Shown here: piece after piece, positions 1 to 7,849 of the stretch | How the letters are laid out: the number at the start of each line of letters is the position of its first letter | How positions within the stretch are numbered: position 1 is the first letter of the stretch | Source of the DNA: JANSYP01 sp038751255 | GTDB taxonomy: Bacteria; Pseudomonadota; Alphaproteobacteria; Rhodobacterales; Rhodobacteraceae | Length of the DNA: 64,000 bases | Assembly: GCA_038751255.1 (NCBI GenBank) | Contig: JBCDGN010000003.1 | Location: forward strand, 40,041-104,040 | Direction of reading: 5' to 3' | The notes under the pieces: generated by a model | What the model was told of the DNA's origin: nothing | Database searches by the model: none | The model's input: only the letters and a program-made list of their open reading frames with translations | Position numbers and translations under genes: made by a program

Positions 1-1
1 C

Positions 2-163
2 CACCCTGCCCCTCGACCAGAGTTTATGGCCTCGATCCTGCGCCCCTTGGGCGAGATGATTGTCCGCGCGGATATGCGGTCGGAAGACATCAAAGCGGGG
101 TGCGGGAAATGCGGGGCCTGCTCAGCGCTTTCCACCTATGAAAAGCTCAAGGTGCCGGCGTGA
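2..163 (+). CDS. nitD: Radical SAM protein, MSMEG_0568/NitD-like, C-terminal end only
   Basis: This frame is open from the window edge to a TGA at 161-163 and gives the last 53 residues of a protein that starts outside the window. The tail carries a Cys-rich motif, GCGKCGACSA, close to the C-terminus. The best fit is the MSMEG_0568-family radical SAM protein, which precedes the GNAT gene in Nit1C clusters. The stop overlaps the next start by four bases (GTGA), showing translational coupling. The family call rests mainly on gene order plus this tail; the SAM-binding CxxxCxxC site lies outside the window, so the enzyme's core cannot be checked. Confidence 0.6.
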   Translation, partial: HPAPRPEFMASILRPLGEMIVRADMRSEDIKAGCGKCGACSALSTYEKLKVPA

Positions 164-717
164 TCTTTCCCGAACCAACATCCTTCAACTCGCCGGGCTA
201 CTACATTCGCGCAGCCGCGACACCTTGGGAGGCCGCCGGCGCCGCACAAATTCGCCAGCGCGTGTTCGTGGAAGAGCAGCAGATTTTCCCAGATCATGAC
301 CGTGACGCTATCGATCTGATCGCCACCCATTTGGTGGCATTGTCCACGCTCGCCCATGAGGCCGATGAGGTTGTGGGCACTGTGCGCATTCATGAAGAAG
401 AGCCCGGACTGTGGTGGGGATCGCGGCTGGCTGTGGCGCCAAGCTATCGTCATGTGGGCAAGCTGGGATCAGAGCTGATCCGGCTCGCCGTCTCCACGGC
501 CAATGGTCGGGGCTGCAACACTTTTCTTGCCCATGTTCAGGCGCAAAACGTGGCGCTCTTTCGACGGCTCCATTGGCGGGTGCTGGATGATTTGGACATT
601 CACGGACATCCCCATGCGCTGATGCAAGCGGATCTTAAGCACTATCCACCCTGCCCCGATCCCGTCGCTGGCTGGTATCATCGATCCCCCCCGATCGAAA
701 CACGGGTCCCGGCGTGA
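160..717 (+). CDS. nitE: GNAT-family acetyltransferase, MSMEG_0567/NitE-like
   Basis: A 185-residue protein with an acetyltransferase fold: a central strand VVGTVRIHEE, then RLAVAPSYRHVGKLGSELI, which resembles the acetyl-CoA pyrophosphate-binding loop although the usual RxxGxG spacing is loose. The GTG start overlaps the previous stop as GTGA, and the stop overlaps the next GTG the same way, so it is clearly one link in an operon. In Nit1C clusters this gene is the GNAT member (NitE in Pseudomonas, MSMEG_0567 N-terminal type). The substrate of this family is unknown. The operon call is firm; the exact role is not. Confidence 0.75.
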   Translation: MIFPEPTSFNSPGYYIRAAATPWEAAGAAQIRQRVFVEEQQIFPDHDRDAIDLIATHLVALSTLAHEADEVVGTVRIHEEEPGLWWGSRLAVAPSYRHVGKLGSELIRLAVSTANGRGCNTFLAHVQAQNVALFRRLHWRVLDDLDIHGHPHALMQADLKHYPPCPDPVAGWYHRSPPIETRVPA

Positions 718-1697
718 TCACCGTGAAACCGCCATCGCCGGAGACACTCGCCAATGCGATGCGCACCCACCCCGCAATCCGCTCCAAGCTGGGGATCAGT
801 GCAGCCACGGACGCGCTTGGTCTGACTGTCAAGAGCCATGGCCGCCCAGGCGACGATGCCGCGATCTTGCCGCGCGAGGGCGGTTTTGATCTTCTCGCTG
901 GCGAAGGTTTTATCCCGCGCTTTGTAGACCAGGATCCTAAGTTTGCGGGCTGGTGCGGGATCATGGTCAACCTCTCTGATATCGCCGCCATGGGTGGCCG
1001 GGCAGTGGGGCTTGTGAACCAAATTTGGGCACCAAGCTCTGCGGCGGCGGAGGACCTGTTGCGCGGGCTTCGCGATGCCTCGGAAGCCTACCGCGTGCCG
1101 CTGGTCGGGGGGCACACAAACCTTTCGGCAGGTGAGCTTAACCTCGCAGTCTCGGTCTTTGGTCGCGCGACGCGTGTGATCACCAGCTTCGATGCAGCCC
1201 CGGGCGATATATTGATTGCAGCGATCGATCACCGCGGGGCCTACTACAATTTCGACAATTGGTGCGCGGCAATAGGGGTCGCCTCGACCAGATTGCAGGG
1301 GGATCTGGAACTGCTGCCGACGCTGGCGGAAGCTGGGTTGGTCACCGCAGGCAAGGACATCTCGCAAAGCGGACTCGCAGGCACCGCGTTGATGCTGGCA
1401 GAGGCCTCACAAGTCGGTCTGGAGATTGACCTTGAGGCCATCACACCGCCCGCCGATGTGCCGCTTCAACGGTGGATGGTGAGTTTCCCGAGCTTTGGGT
1501 TTTTGCTGTGCGCTGCACCGGACAAGGCCTCAGAAGTCATCTCTCGCTTCGAGGCCCGCGATATCCGCGCCTCTGAGATCGGTCGGGTCACAGCGGGCAA
1601 CAGTGTTGCGTTCCTCTCCGACGACCAGCGTTCGGTTTTCTGGGACTACGCGCAAATGCCGTATCTGGGCCTCGGCGGAAGGTCACCGCATGCCTGA
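714..1697 (+). CDS. nitF: AIR synthase-related protein, sll0787/NitF-like
   Basis: A 327-residue PurM/ThiL/SelD-fold protein. The N-terminal half has the typical acidic glycine-rich site GRPGDDAAIL (about residues 43-52) and the family segment MVNLSDIAAMGGR (about 84-96), which in PurM-like enzymes help bind ATP and Mg2+. The family is the sll0787-type AIR-synthase-related protein found only in nitrilase (Nit1C) clusters, where its substrate is not established. The GTG start overlaps the GNAT stop by four bases, and its own stop lies eight bases inside the next gene. Confidence 0.8.
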   Translation: MITVKPPSPETLANAMRTHPAIRSKLGISAATDALGLTVKSHGRPGDDAAILPREGGFDLLAGEGFIPRFVDQDPKFAGWCGIMVNLSDIAAMGGRAVGLVNQIWAPSSAAAEDLLRGLRDASEAYRVPLVGGHTNLSAGELNLAVSVFGRATRVITSFDAAPGDILIAAIDHRGAYYNFDNWCAAIGVASTRLQGDLELLPTLAEAGLVTAGKDISQSGLAGTALMLAEASQVGLEIDLEAITPPADVPLQRWMVSFPSFGFLLCAAPDKASEVISRFEARDIRASEIGRVTAGNSVAFLSDDQRSVFWDYAQMPYLGLGGRSPHA

Positions 1698-1974
1698 AAC
1701 CTATTGGACGGTGCGCTGGCCAAACGGACAGGAAGAACGGCTTTACTCCCCGTCTTCCGTGGTCGCCGAGATATTTGAGCCCGGTACCAGCTATCCAATG
1801 GAGGATTTCCTGGGGCGCGCGCGGATTGCGCTCACGCGCGCCTCTGAACGGGTCGAACGCAAATACGGCTATATGTGCACTTCTGCGATGGCCCAACTCT
1901 CCCGCATTGAAGAGCATGCCGAGAATTTCAAAGACCAAAGTGGCAACGTGACTTGTTTGAGCATCACGCAATGA
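1690..1974 (+). CDS. nitG: MSMEG_0570/NitG-like small protein
   Basis: A 94-residue soluble protein starting MPETYWTVRWPNG, which fits the small MSMEG_0570-type 'nitrogen starvation response' family by size, opening motif and position. The motif YSPSSVVAEIF follows the opening. Start 1690 is preferred because it overlaps the previous stop by eight bases and yields the family-typical N-terminus; a longer frame to 1495 is only read-through inside nitF. The biochemical role is unknown. It overlaps the flavoprotein gene by ATGA at 1971-1974. Confidence 0.75.
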   Translation: MPETYWTVRWPNGQEERLYSPSSVVAEIFEPGTSYPMEDFLGRARIALTRASERVERKYGYMCTSAMAQLSRIEEHAENFKDQSGNVTCLSITQ

Positions 1975-3257
1975 GGACCAGCCCGATGAAGGATACTTTT
2001 ACCCCCCATATACCGGTTATCATCATCGGCGGCGGCCAGGCGGGCCTCTCTGTGGCCTACCAGCTGCAGAAACGTGGGATCGAAAATATCGTCTTCGAGC
2101 GGCATGAAAAGTTTCATTCCTGGAAGGTAAACCGCTGGGACAGTTTCTGCCTGGTCACACCCAACTGGCAATGCCATCTGCCGGATTTCCACTATGGTCG
2201 CGATTACGGCGGCACTGACCCCCACGGGTTTATGCTGCGCGAAGAGATCGCTGAGTACCTAGACGCTTTTGACCGAAAGACCGGTCTTTCAGTGCGGGAA
2301 TATACCGAAGTGACCCGCGTCGCTCCACAAGCGGAAGGTTTCATTGTGGAGACCACGGAAGACAGCTGGACCTGTGATCAAGTGGTGATCGCGACGGGGG
2401 GATATGACGACCCGATCGAACCCGCCTACGCCAAAAACCTTGATCCTGCGATCTTCCAAATGCACTCGGTTGAGTACCGCAATGTCGATCAGTTTCCCGA
2501 CGGGGGCGTCTTGATCGTGGGCACTGGACAATCGGGTGTCCAGTTGATGGAAGACTTCGTGCGCGCCGAGCGTCAGGTGCATCTGGCAGTGGGCCCTGCA
2601 CCACGTTCTCCCCGAAAATATCGGGGCCGCGACGCGACCGACTGGCTCTATGAGGCGGGCCACTACGACATCACCATTGCTGAGCACCCAGATCCGGTCA
2701 AAGCAGTGACACAAACCAATCACTACATGTCAGGTCGCGATGGCGGCAAAGAGATCGACCTTCGCAAATTTCATGCCGACCATGGCGTGGCACTTTACGG
2801 ATCACTGGCAGATATGGAGGGGAGCACACTCAGCTTTCTGCCCGATCTGAAGAAAAACCTCGATGACGCGGATAAATCCTATCTCGGCATTTGTGCTCAG
2901 ATCGACGCCTATATCGCCCGCGAAGGGATCGATTCACCCGAAGAACCCAGGTTCGTCAAAGTCTGGGAGCCGCAAGAGGAAACGCTCAGTTTGGACGCGC
3001 GCGAGGCCGGCATTACCTCTGTCCTCTGGGCCATTGGGTTCCGTCCCAATTACGGCTGGATCGAGGCCGATGTGTTCGACGCCCGCGGCAAACCGATCTT
3101 CGATCGCGGCGTCACCCGACAGCATGGGCTGCATTTCATTGGCCTTGGCTGGCTGAATACATGGGGCTCTGGCCGCTTCCTGGCAATTGAAGAAGACAGC
3201 GCGCATTTGGCCGATCAGATAGTGCAGCAGCTCAGCGTGACACCTGAAACTGTTTGA
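1971..3257 (+). CDS. nitH: FAD-dependent oxidoreductase, MSMEG_0569/NitH-like
   Basis: A 428-residue flavoprotein of the two-dinucleotide-fold monooxygenase type. IIIGGGQAGLSVAY near the N-terminus is the FAD-binding GxGxxG site, and VLIVGTGQSGVQLMEDF (about residues 181-197) is the second Rossmann site for NAD(P)H. It belongs with the MSMEG_0569-family oxidoreductase that closes Nit1C operons. The Pseudomonas Nit1C cluster has been linked to cyanide assimilation, but the reaction of this enzyme is not known here. The start at 1971 is chosen for the ATGA overlap; ATG 1986 is an alternative with the same core. Confidence 0.82.
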   Translation: MRTSPMKDTFTPHIPVIIIGGGQAGLSVAYQLQKRGIENIVFERHEKFHSWKVNRWDSFCLVTPNWQCHLPDFHYGRDYGGTDPHGFMLREEIAEYLDAFDRKTGLSVREYTEVTRVAPQAEGFIVETTEDSWTCDQVVIATGGYDDPIEPAYAKNLDPAIFQMHSVEYRNVDQFPDGGVLIVGTGQSGVQLMEDFVRAERQVHLAVGPAPRSPRKYRGRDATDWLYEAGHYDITIAEHPDPVKAVTQTNHYMSGRDGGKEIDLRKFHADHGVALYGSLADMEGSTLSFLPDLKKNLDDADKSYLGICAQIDAYIAREGIDSPEEPRFVKVWEPQEETLSLDAREAGITSVLWAIGFRPNYGWIEADVFDARGKPIFDRGVTRQHGLHFIGLGWLNTWGSGRFLAIEEDSAHLADQIVQQLSVTPETV

Positions 3258-3286
3258 TCGGCGCACGCGCCTGATCTCAGAAACCT

Positions 3287-3991
3287 ATGGCGGTGGCGCA
3301 TCCCTCACAGGTGAGATTGGGGATGACACAACTTTCGCCGTTCCGGCTAAGCGAGCAGTGGCTCTCGCGGAACTGTGGTGATCGGCATTGGGCGCTGATC
3401 TCCGACGCGCTTGGGCAACAACGTGCCAGGTTTCATGATGCCTTCTTGTGCCACGTCACTGGACCTGACACCGCCGATGGCGCCACCTTTGAGTGAAGAT
3501 ATCGATATCTGTTCGACCCTCTTGGAGGTCTCCCAAAGCCGGATCGGATCTGAAGCGCTGGCAGAACTGCGCATGATCAGCTGATTTGTCAGCCATGGCG
3601 ACAGCAGAAAAATTGCCAGCTCGTCAGAAATGCGCCGCAGGGATCGGTCAGCTTAGCGCCTGCGCCCGGGGATCTGTTGTCACTCAACACAAGGACCCGC
3701 GCGTCGAGGCGCAACTGGGAAGGCGCGAGTGTCGACCTGCCTCTGGCCATTCGCCTCACAGCAATCTCCGCACTTGATTTCAACGCTGTTGGTTTGCTCT
3801 ACTTCCCAAGTAATTCGCGCTTGGCTCAATGCCCCGCGCCCATCGGAGCCAAGCTCAGCCGTCGCGAGGTTTCCTATCGGGGAAACGTCGATCCAGGCGA
3901 AGGGATCGACGTTTTCGGGTCGCGAGACAGTCTTAGCTTCAAAGATCGACAGAACCGCAGCCTGGCAGTGGTCCTTAACCAGGCCCACTAA
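3287..3991 (+). pseudogene. Decayed LnmK/Pnap_2097-type biosynthetic protein
   Basis: Three pieces of one protein are spread over two frames with stops between them. Piece one (3287-3496) contains LSEQWLSRNCGDRHWALI, like the start of LnmK-type (Pnap_2097) acyltransferase/decarboxylase homologues. Piece two (3498-3584, shifted by one base) has ALAELRMIS, a stop, then FVSHG. Piece three (3677-3991, first frame again) has DFNAVGLLYF and RREVSYRGN, the hot-dog-like C-terminal half. The order is right and the length is near that of an intact member. At least two frame changes plus stops indicate a dead gene. Family memory is my only basis; a profile search would settle it. Confidence 0.6.
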
Positions 3992-4121
3992 GCCGCCATT
4001 TTGGCTCGCCCGATTGCGGCCCTATCCTTTTGGATAGGCGCGTATGCCAATGCATCAGAGATTTCTCCGTCGGCCAGGGATATTGAGCTGCCAGATACAC
4101 ATCCCTATCCAGGAGAGATTG

Positions 4122-4601
4122 ATGCCCCGCATCGCGCAAATGATAACGACCACCGCGCTATTAACCATAGCGGTTGCAATAAAAGCCAACGCTTGTGATG
4201 CCACGCTTTGCGTAACCTTGCCCGATGGGTCAACGCAGGGGTTCTCCAACGAAGAAATCCGCGAGATGCCCACCACCGAGTTTGAGACAAGCACGATCTG
4301 GACCGAGGGCGTGACGCATTTCACCGGTGTAGAGCTGCACACCTTGCTGGAAGATCTCGGCGTTGAAAGCGGTATGCTTAAGGCCGTGGCCGCGAATGAT
4401 TATGCTGTACAGATCCCAGTGGACGATGCGATGGTCGGCGGGCCGATCATCGCCTATGATCTCAATGGCGCGCCAATGAGCCTGCGCGACAAAGGTCCAC
4501 TGTGGATCGTTTACCCTTATGACAGCGATCACCACTATCAAAGCGAAGTAATCTATTCTCGCAGCATCTGGCAACTGACACGGATCGAAGTACAACCCTG
4601 A
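4122..4601 (+). CDS. Secreted molybdopterin-fold (SUOX-like) protein
   Basis: A 159-residue protein with a Sec signal peptide ending near ANA-C, followed by a compact oxidoreductase molybdopterin-binding-type fold: FTGVELHTLLEDLG, YAVQIPVDD and GPLWIVYPYD are typical of the small stand-alone members. These often lack the cofactor-ligating Cys of sulfite oxidase. The only mature Cys residues are near the N-terminus, so a catalytic role is doubtful and a sensory role possible. The start at 4122 has AGGAGAG eleven bases upstream; the longer frame to 4044 has no such site. Ten bases separate it from the kinase gene. Confidence 0.75.
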   Translation: MPRIAQMITTTALLTIAVAIKANACDATLCVTLPDGSTQGFSNEEIREMPTTEFETSTIWTEGVTHFTGVELHTLLEDLGVESGMLKAVAANDYAVQIPVDDAMVGGPIIAYDLNGAPMSLRDKGPLWIVYPYDSDHHYQSEVIYSRSIWQLTRIEVQP

Positions 4602-4611
4602 AAGCACAATC

Positions 4612-7149
4612 ATGACCGGGGAGCTTAAACGTAGCATCAGCCTTACGCTGGGCACTCTCGTGTTCTTGGCGCTTTTGGCCATTATGGCGTTGACCAAGGA
4701 CCTCTCAGACCGTCTTGGCGACGTGGCGGAGGCGGCCACCGACAACGTCCAATGGGTGATTTCTCAGGCCGAGGTTGAATACCTGATGTTCAATGCGGCC
4801 ATAGCGCAAGTAGAACGGGAAGGTCCGCCTGCCTTGCCCGCGCTCCGCAATCGGTTCGATATCTTTTACAGCCGGATTGCCATGCTTGGCCGCAGCGCCG
4901 CTTTTGAGACGCTGCGCGATGATCCTGACTTTCGCAGCGCCCTGCAAAACTCCACGGCATTTTTGGAAAAGATGGTTCCGTTAATCGATGGGCCAGATCA
5001 GATGTTACTCGCCGCGCTGCCCCAAATCGAGAGCGAGTCCGTCGCGCGGCGCGGTGACGTCCGCGCCCTTGGCCTAACCGCAATCTCTTACTTTGCGGAG
5101 CGCGGAGATATCCGGCGGCGAGGCGTGGAAACCACGTTGTTGCACGTGATTTTGCTCTCAGCTGGGTTGATCGCTGTACTCTTGCTTGTCTCTGGGCTGC
5201 TCTTCTTTCTAGTGGCGCGCCTTCGTCAAAGCTCTGAGCTTGCCGAAAGCGCCCGCGCTCGAATGAGCGCAATTGTCGCCTCCTCTTTGGACGCTGTGAT
5301 CGTCGCAAATCGCAAAGGCGAAATCATCGAATTCAATCCGGCTTCCGAACAGATCTTTGGCTATCGAGCCGATGAGGTCATCGGCCAAGAGATGTCTCAG
5401 ACAATTGTGCCGCCCCATCTTCGCGCAGCCCATGATGCGGGGATGAAACGCTATCTCGAAACAGAAGAGCCCAAGGTCATCGGAGCAGGTCGTGTGCAGT
5501 TGGAAGCCATTCGGAAGGATGGCGCGATCTTTCCCGTGGAGTTGTCCATTGCCAGCGCGTCAACGCAGGATGAGGAAGTGTTCGTCTCTTTCCTCCGCGA
5601 CATTACCGATCGCTTGGCGGGTGAAGAAGAACTGCGTGATGCTCGGGACCGCGCGCTTGCCGGGGAACGCGCAAAGGCGGAGTTCATCGCGGTGATGAGC
5701 CACGAGATGCGCACTCCGCTCAATGGGCTTCTGGGGACGCTTGAGCTGATCGATGCCTCTGCGCTTTCTGAAAAAGACACGCGATATCTTAATATGATTG
5801 AGAATTCCGGTCGGTTGCTCTTGCAGCATGTCAACGATGTTCTCGATATTGCCGAGGCGGATTCCGGACAAGGCGCGCCGGACCTTGCACCGCTTGATCT
5901 GCACGAAATTGTGTCGGGTGTCACGGAAAGCCAAACCGCCCTCGCCGATGCGGCAGGCACCAAAATCACCTTGGAATTCGGACAGGGGACCGCGGGGCCT
6001 GCCCTTGGCGATCGACGGAAGCTTCGGCAGATTCTGTTCAATCTGATCGGCAATGCTGTGAAGTTCACCCGCAACGGCGAAGTGACTGTGACACTTGAGC
6101 GGCTGGGCAATAGCGATGAGGTCGAATTGCAGGTCCTCGATACTGGGATCGGGATCCAAGAAGAGGACTTGGACAAGGTCTTCGATGACTTTGTGACATT
6201 GAACTCAGGCTATGACCGAGAAACCAGCGGCACTGGGCTTGGACTTGCAATCACACGCCGGATTGTTACGCAACTCGACGGCGAGATTGGCGTTGAAAGT
6301 GACCTTGGCGAAGGCAGTGTTTTCTGGGTGCGTTTGCCGCTGCCGCTGGTTGATCACGCTCAAGCACCCTCCCAAGCAAGCCATACGCCCGTCGCCTCAT
6401 CGCACGGTCAAAGGCAAGGTCGGCTCTTGGTAGCTGAGGACAATGACATCAACCGCACCATCGTTGAGGTGATGTTGAGCGAGGCAGGTTATGAGGTCGT
6501 CACAGCGCGCGATGGCGCGGAGGCGGTTTCGCGGGCCGAAGATGAAGAGTTTGACGCCATCCTTATGGATATCAGCATGCCCAAGATGAACGGGCTCGAC
6601 GCCACGCGAGTGATCCGCAAAAGCGGCCACAACCGAAACGTTCCGATCATTGCAATCACGGCCCATGCGCTGCGCGATGAAGTGCGCCGATTCAAAGAGG
6701 CTGGGATCAACGCAGTGATCGTCAAACCCATGAGCCGGGATGCCCTGCTGAAGACACTGGCGCAGCCCTTTGAGGCGACCACAGATGCCCGGGCGCAACA
6801 GCAGGTCAACCACAGAAATCTCGCTGATCTTGAGGCTGAGATGGGTCCGGATCGCTTCTCGGGACTGTTGCGGGCGTTCATCTCTCAAACCGATCAGACC
6901 GTGTCGCATCTGACGTCTGTTGCCCCTGGGGAGATACCCGATGCTGAACTTTTGGCGGAAATTCACCGGCTCGCAGGGGCGGCGGCCACTTTCGGGGCAA
7001 CACAGCTTCATGCTGAGCTCAACCGCCTGGAGGACCGTGGCAAATCTGGAAACATCGATGAGGTGTGGACTGATCTGGCGAGGCTCAAGGATCTTTGGGC
7101 GTCGAGCCGTGGCACCTTTCAAGAACGCGCCAGCTTGGAAGGCGCTTAA
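4612..7149 (+). CDS. Hybrid sensor histidine kinase (TM-PAS-HisKA-HATPase-REC-Hpt)
   Basis: An 845-residue inner-membrane hybrid kinase. Two membrane segments (about residues 8-28 and 180-205) flank a periplasmic region. A PAS domain follows (about 222-335), then HisKA with VMSHEMRTPLNG (phospho-acceptor His364), and an ATPase domain with NLIGNAVKF, DTGIGI and GTGLGLAI. A receiver domain has LMDISMPKMNG (Asp653), and the tail has EIHRLAGAAATFG, an Hpt-like site (His785). It therefore carries a full phosphorelay in one chain. The secreted molybdopterin-fold gene lies 10 bp upstream and a LuxR-type regulator downstream, suggesting periplasmic input and transcriptional output. Confidence 0.9.
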   Translation: MTGELKRSISLTLGTLVFLALLAIMALTKDLSDRLGDVAEAATDNVQWVISQAEVEYLMFNAAIAQVEREGPPALPALRNRFDIFYSRIAMLGRSAAFETLRDDPDFRSALQNSTAFLEKMVPLIDGPDQMLLAALPQIESESVARRGDVRALGLTAISYFAERGDIRRRGVETTLLHVILLSAGLIAVLLLVSGLLFFLVARLRQSSELAESARARMSAIVASSLDAVIVANRKGEIIEFNPASEQIFGYRADEVIGQEMSQTIVPPHLRAAHDAGMKRYLETEEPKVIGAGRVQLEAIRKDGAIFPVELSIASASTQDEEVFVSFLRDITDRLAGEEELRDARDRALAGERAKAEFIAVMSHEMRTPLNGLLGTLELIDASALSEKDTRYLNMIENSGRLLLQHVNDVLDIAEADSGQGAPDLAPLDLHEIVSGVTESQTALADAAGTKITLEFGQGTAGPALGDRRKLRQILFNLIGNAVKFTRNGEVTVTLERLGNSDEVELQVLDTGIGIQEEDLDKVFDDFVTLNSGYDRETSGTGLGLAITRRIVTQLDGEIGVESDLGEGSVFWVRLPLPLVDHAQAPSQASHTPVASSHGQRQGRLLVAEDNDINRTIVEVMLSEAGYEVVTARDGAEAVSRAEDEEFDAILMDISMPKMNGLDATRVIRKSGHNRNVPIIAITAHALRDEVRRFKEAGINAVIVKPMSRDALLKTLAQPFEATTDARAQQQVNHRNLADLEAEMGPDRFSGLLRAFISQTDQTVSHLTSVAPGEIPDAELLAEIHRLAGAAATFGATQLHAELNRLEDRGKSGNIDEVWTDLARLKDLWASSRGTFQERASLEGA

Positions 7150-7213
7150 CTCAAACGTTCTGGCGCAGCGCCATCAGACGCGCTGTCGTCCCATCCTTAC
7201 GGAGGAGAATTAA

Positions 7214-7828
7214 ATGCGTGTTTTGGTAGCAGACGACCATGATCTCGTGCGCGACACGCTTGCGGCCTTTCTTGAAGCGGACAAAGATATCGAAGTCGAA
7301 ACCGTCGAAGACCTGCCCAAAGCCTGCGCTCATATCGACCGTTCGCGCCCCTTCGATCTTGTGCTGCTCGACTATTCGATGCCAGGGATGAATGGGCTTG
7401 AGGGGCTCGCCAAAGTCAAGTCTTTGGATCGCGTCCGGGGCGTGGCGATCATGTCGGGCACCGCGCCCAAGGCGATCGCGCAAGAAGCCATCGACTCGGG
7501 CGCGATTGGGTTCCTGCCCAAAACTATGCCCGCGAAGTCACTGGTCAATGCTGTGCGTTTCATGGCGGCGGGGGAAACCTTTGTGCCCGTCGCCTTTCTG
7601 ACCGCCGAAGACAAAGAGGACGCCCATCCGCTGAAGGACAAGCTCAGCGAGCGGGAGCTTCAAGTGCTCGATGGGCTCTGTCGCGGGCTCGCCAACAAAG
7701 AGATCGCGCGTGAGCTTGATCTGCAAGAAGTGACGATCAAGCTTCATGTTAAGACACTCTGCCGGAAGCTCGAAGCAAAGAACCGAACCCATGCGGCGAT
7801 GATTGCCAAGGAAGTCGGCCTTTTCTGA
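7214..7828 (+). CDS. LuxR/NarL-type response regulator
   Basis: A 204-residue regulator. The receiver domain starts MRVLVADDHDLVRD, with phospho-acceptor Asp53 in LVLLDYSMPG and the conserved Lys in LPKTM. The C-terminal HTH runs from LSERELQVLDGLCRGLANKEIA to KTLCRKLEAKNRTHAA in two parts and is of GerE/LuxR type. An AGGAGAA site lies about eight bases before the ATG. It sits 64 bp after the hybrid kinase and is presumably its output. Target genes cannot be read from the sequence; the upstream secreted protein operon is one candidate for autoregulation. Confidence 0.9.
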   Translation: MRVLVADDHDLVRDTLAAFLEADKDIEVETVEDLPKACAHIDRSRPFDLVLLDYSMPGMNGLEGLAKVKSLDRVRGVAIMSGTAPKAIAQEAIDSGAIGFLPKTMPAKSLVNAVRFMAAGETFVPVAFLTAEDKEDAHPLKDKLSERELQVLDGLCRGLANKEIARELDLQEVTIKLHVKTLCRKLEAKNRTHAAMIAKEVGLF

Positions 7829-7848
7829 GTGCGCCGTTGAGCGCTCAG
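7825..7848. terminator. Hairpin between convergent regulator and dctM
   Basis: CTGAGTGCGC, a four-base loop CGTT, then GAGCGCTCAG pair with one wobble and one mismatch. The hairpin overlaps the regulator stop and ends two bases before the dctM stop, fitting a short shared terminator for both convergent operons. No strong T-run follows, so it is tentative. Confidence 0.4.
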
Positions 7849-7849
7849 A

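Noticed and set aside
678..1367. A 229-codon reverse frame opposite nitF
   Set aside because: No recognisable domain, and the forward AIR-synthase-like protein is convincing.
4122..4601. Calling the small secreted protein a sulfite oxidase
   Set aside because: It is far too short and I see no cofactor-ligating Cys at the expected place; only the fold is supported.
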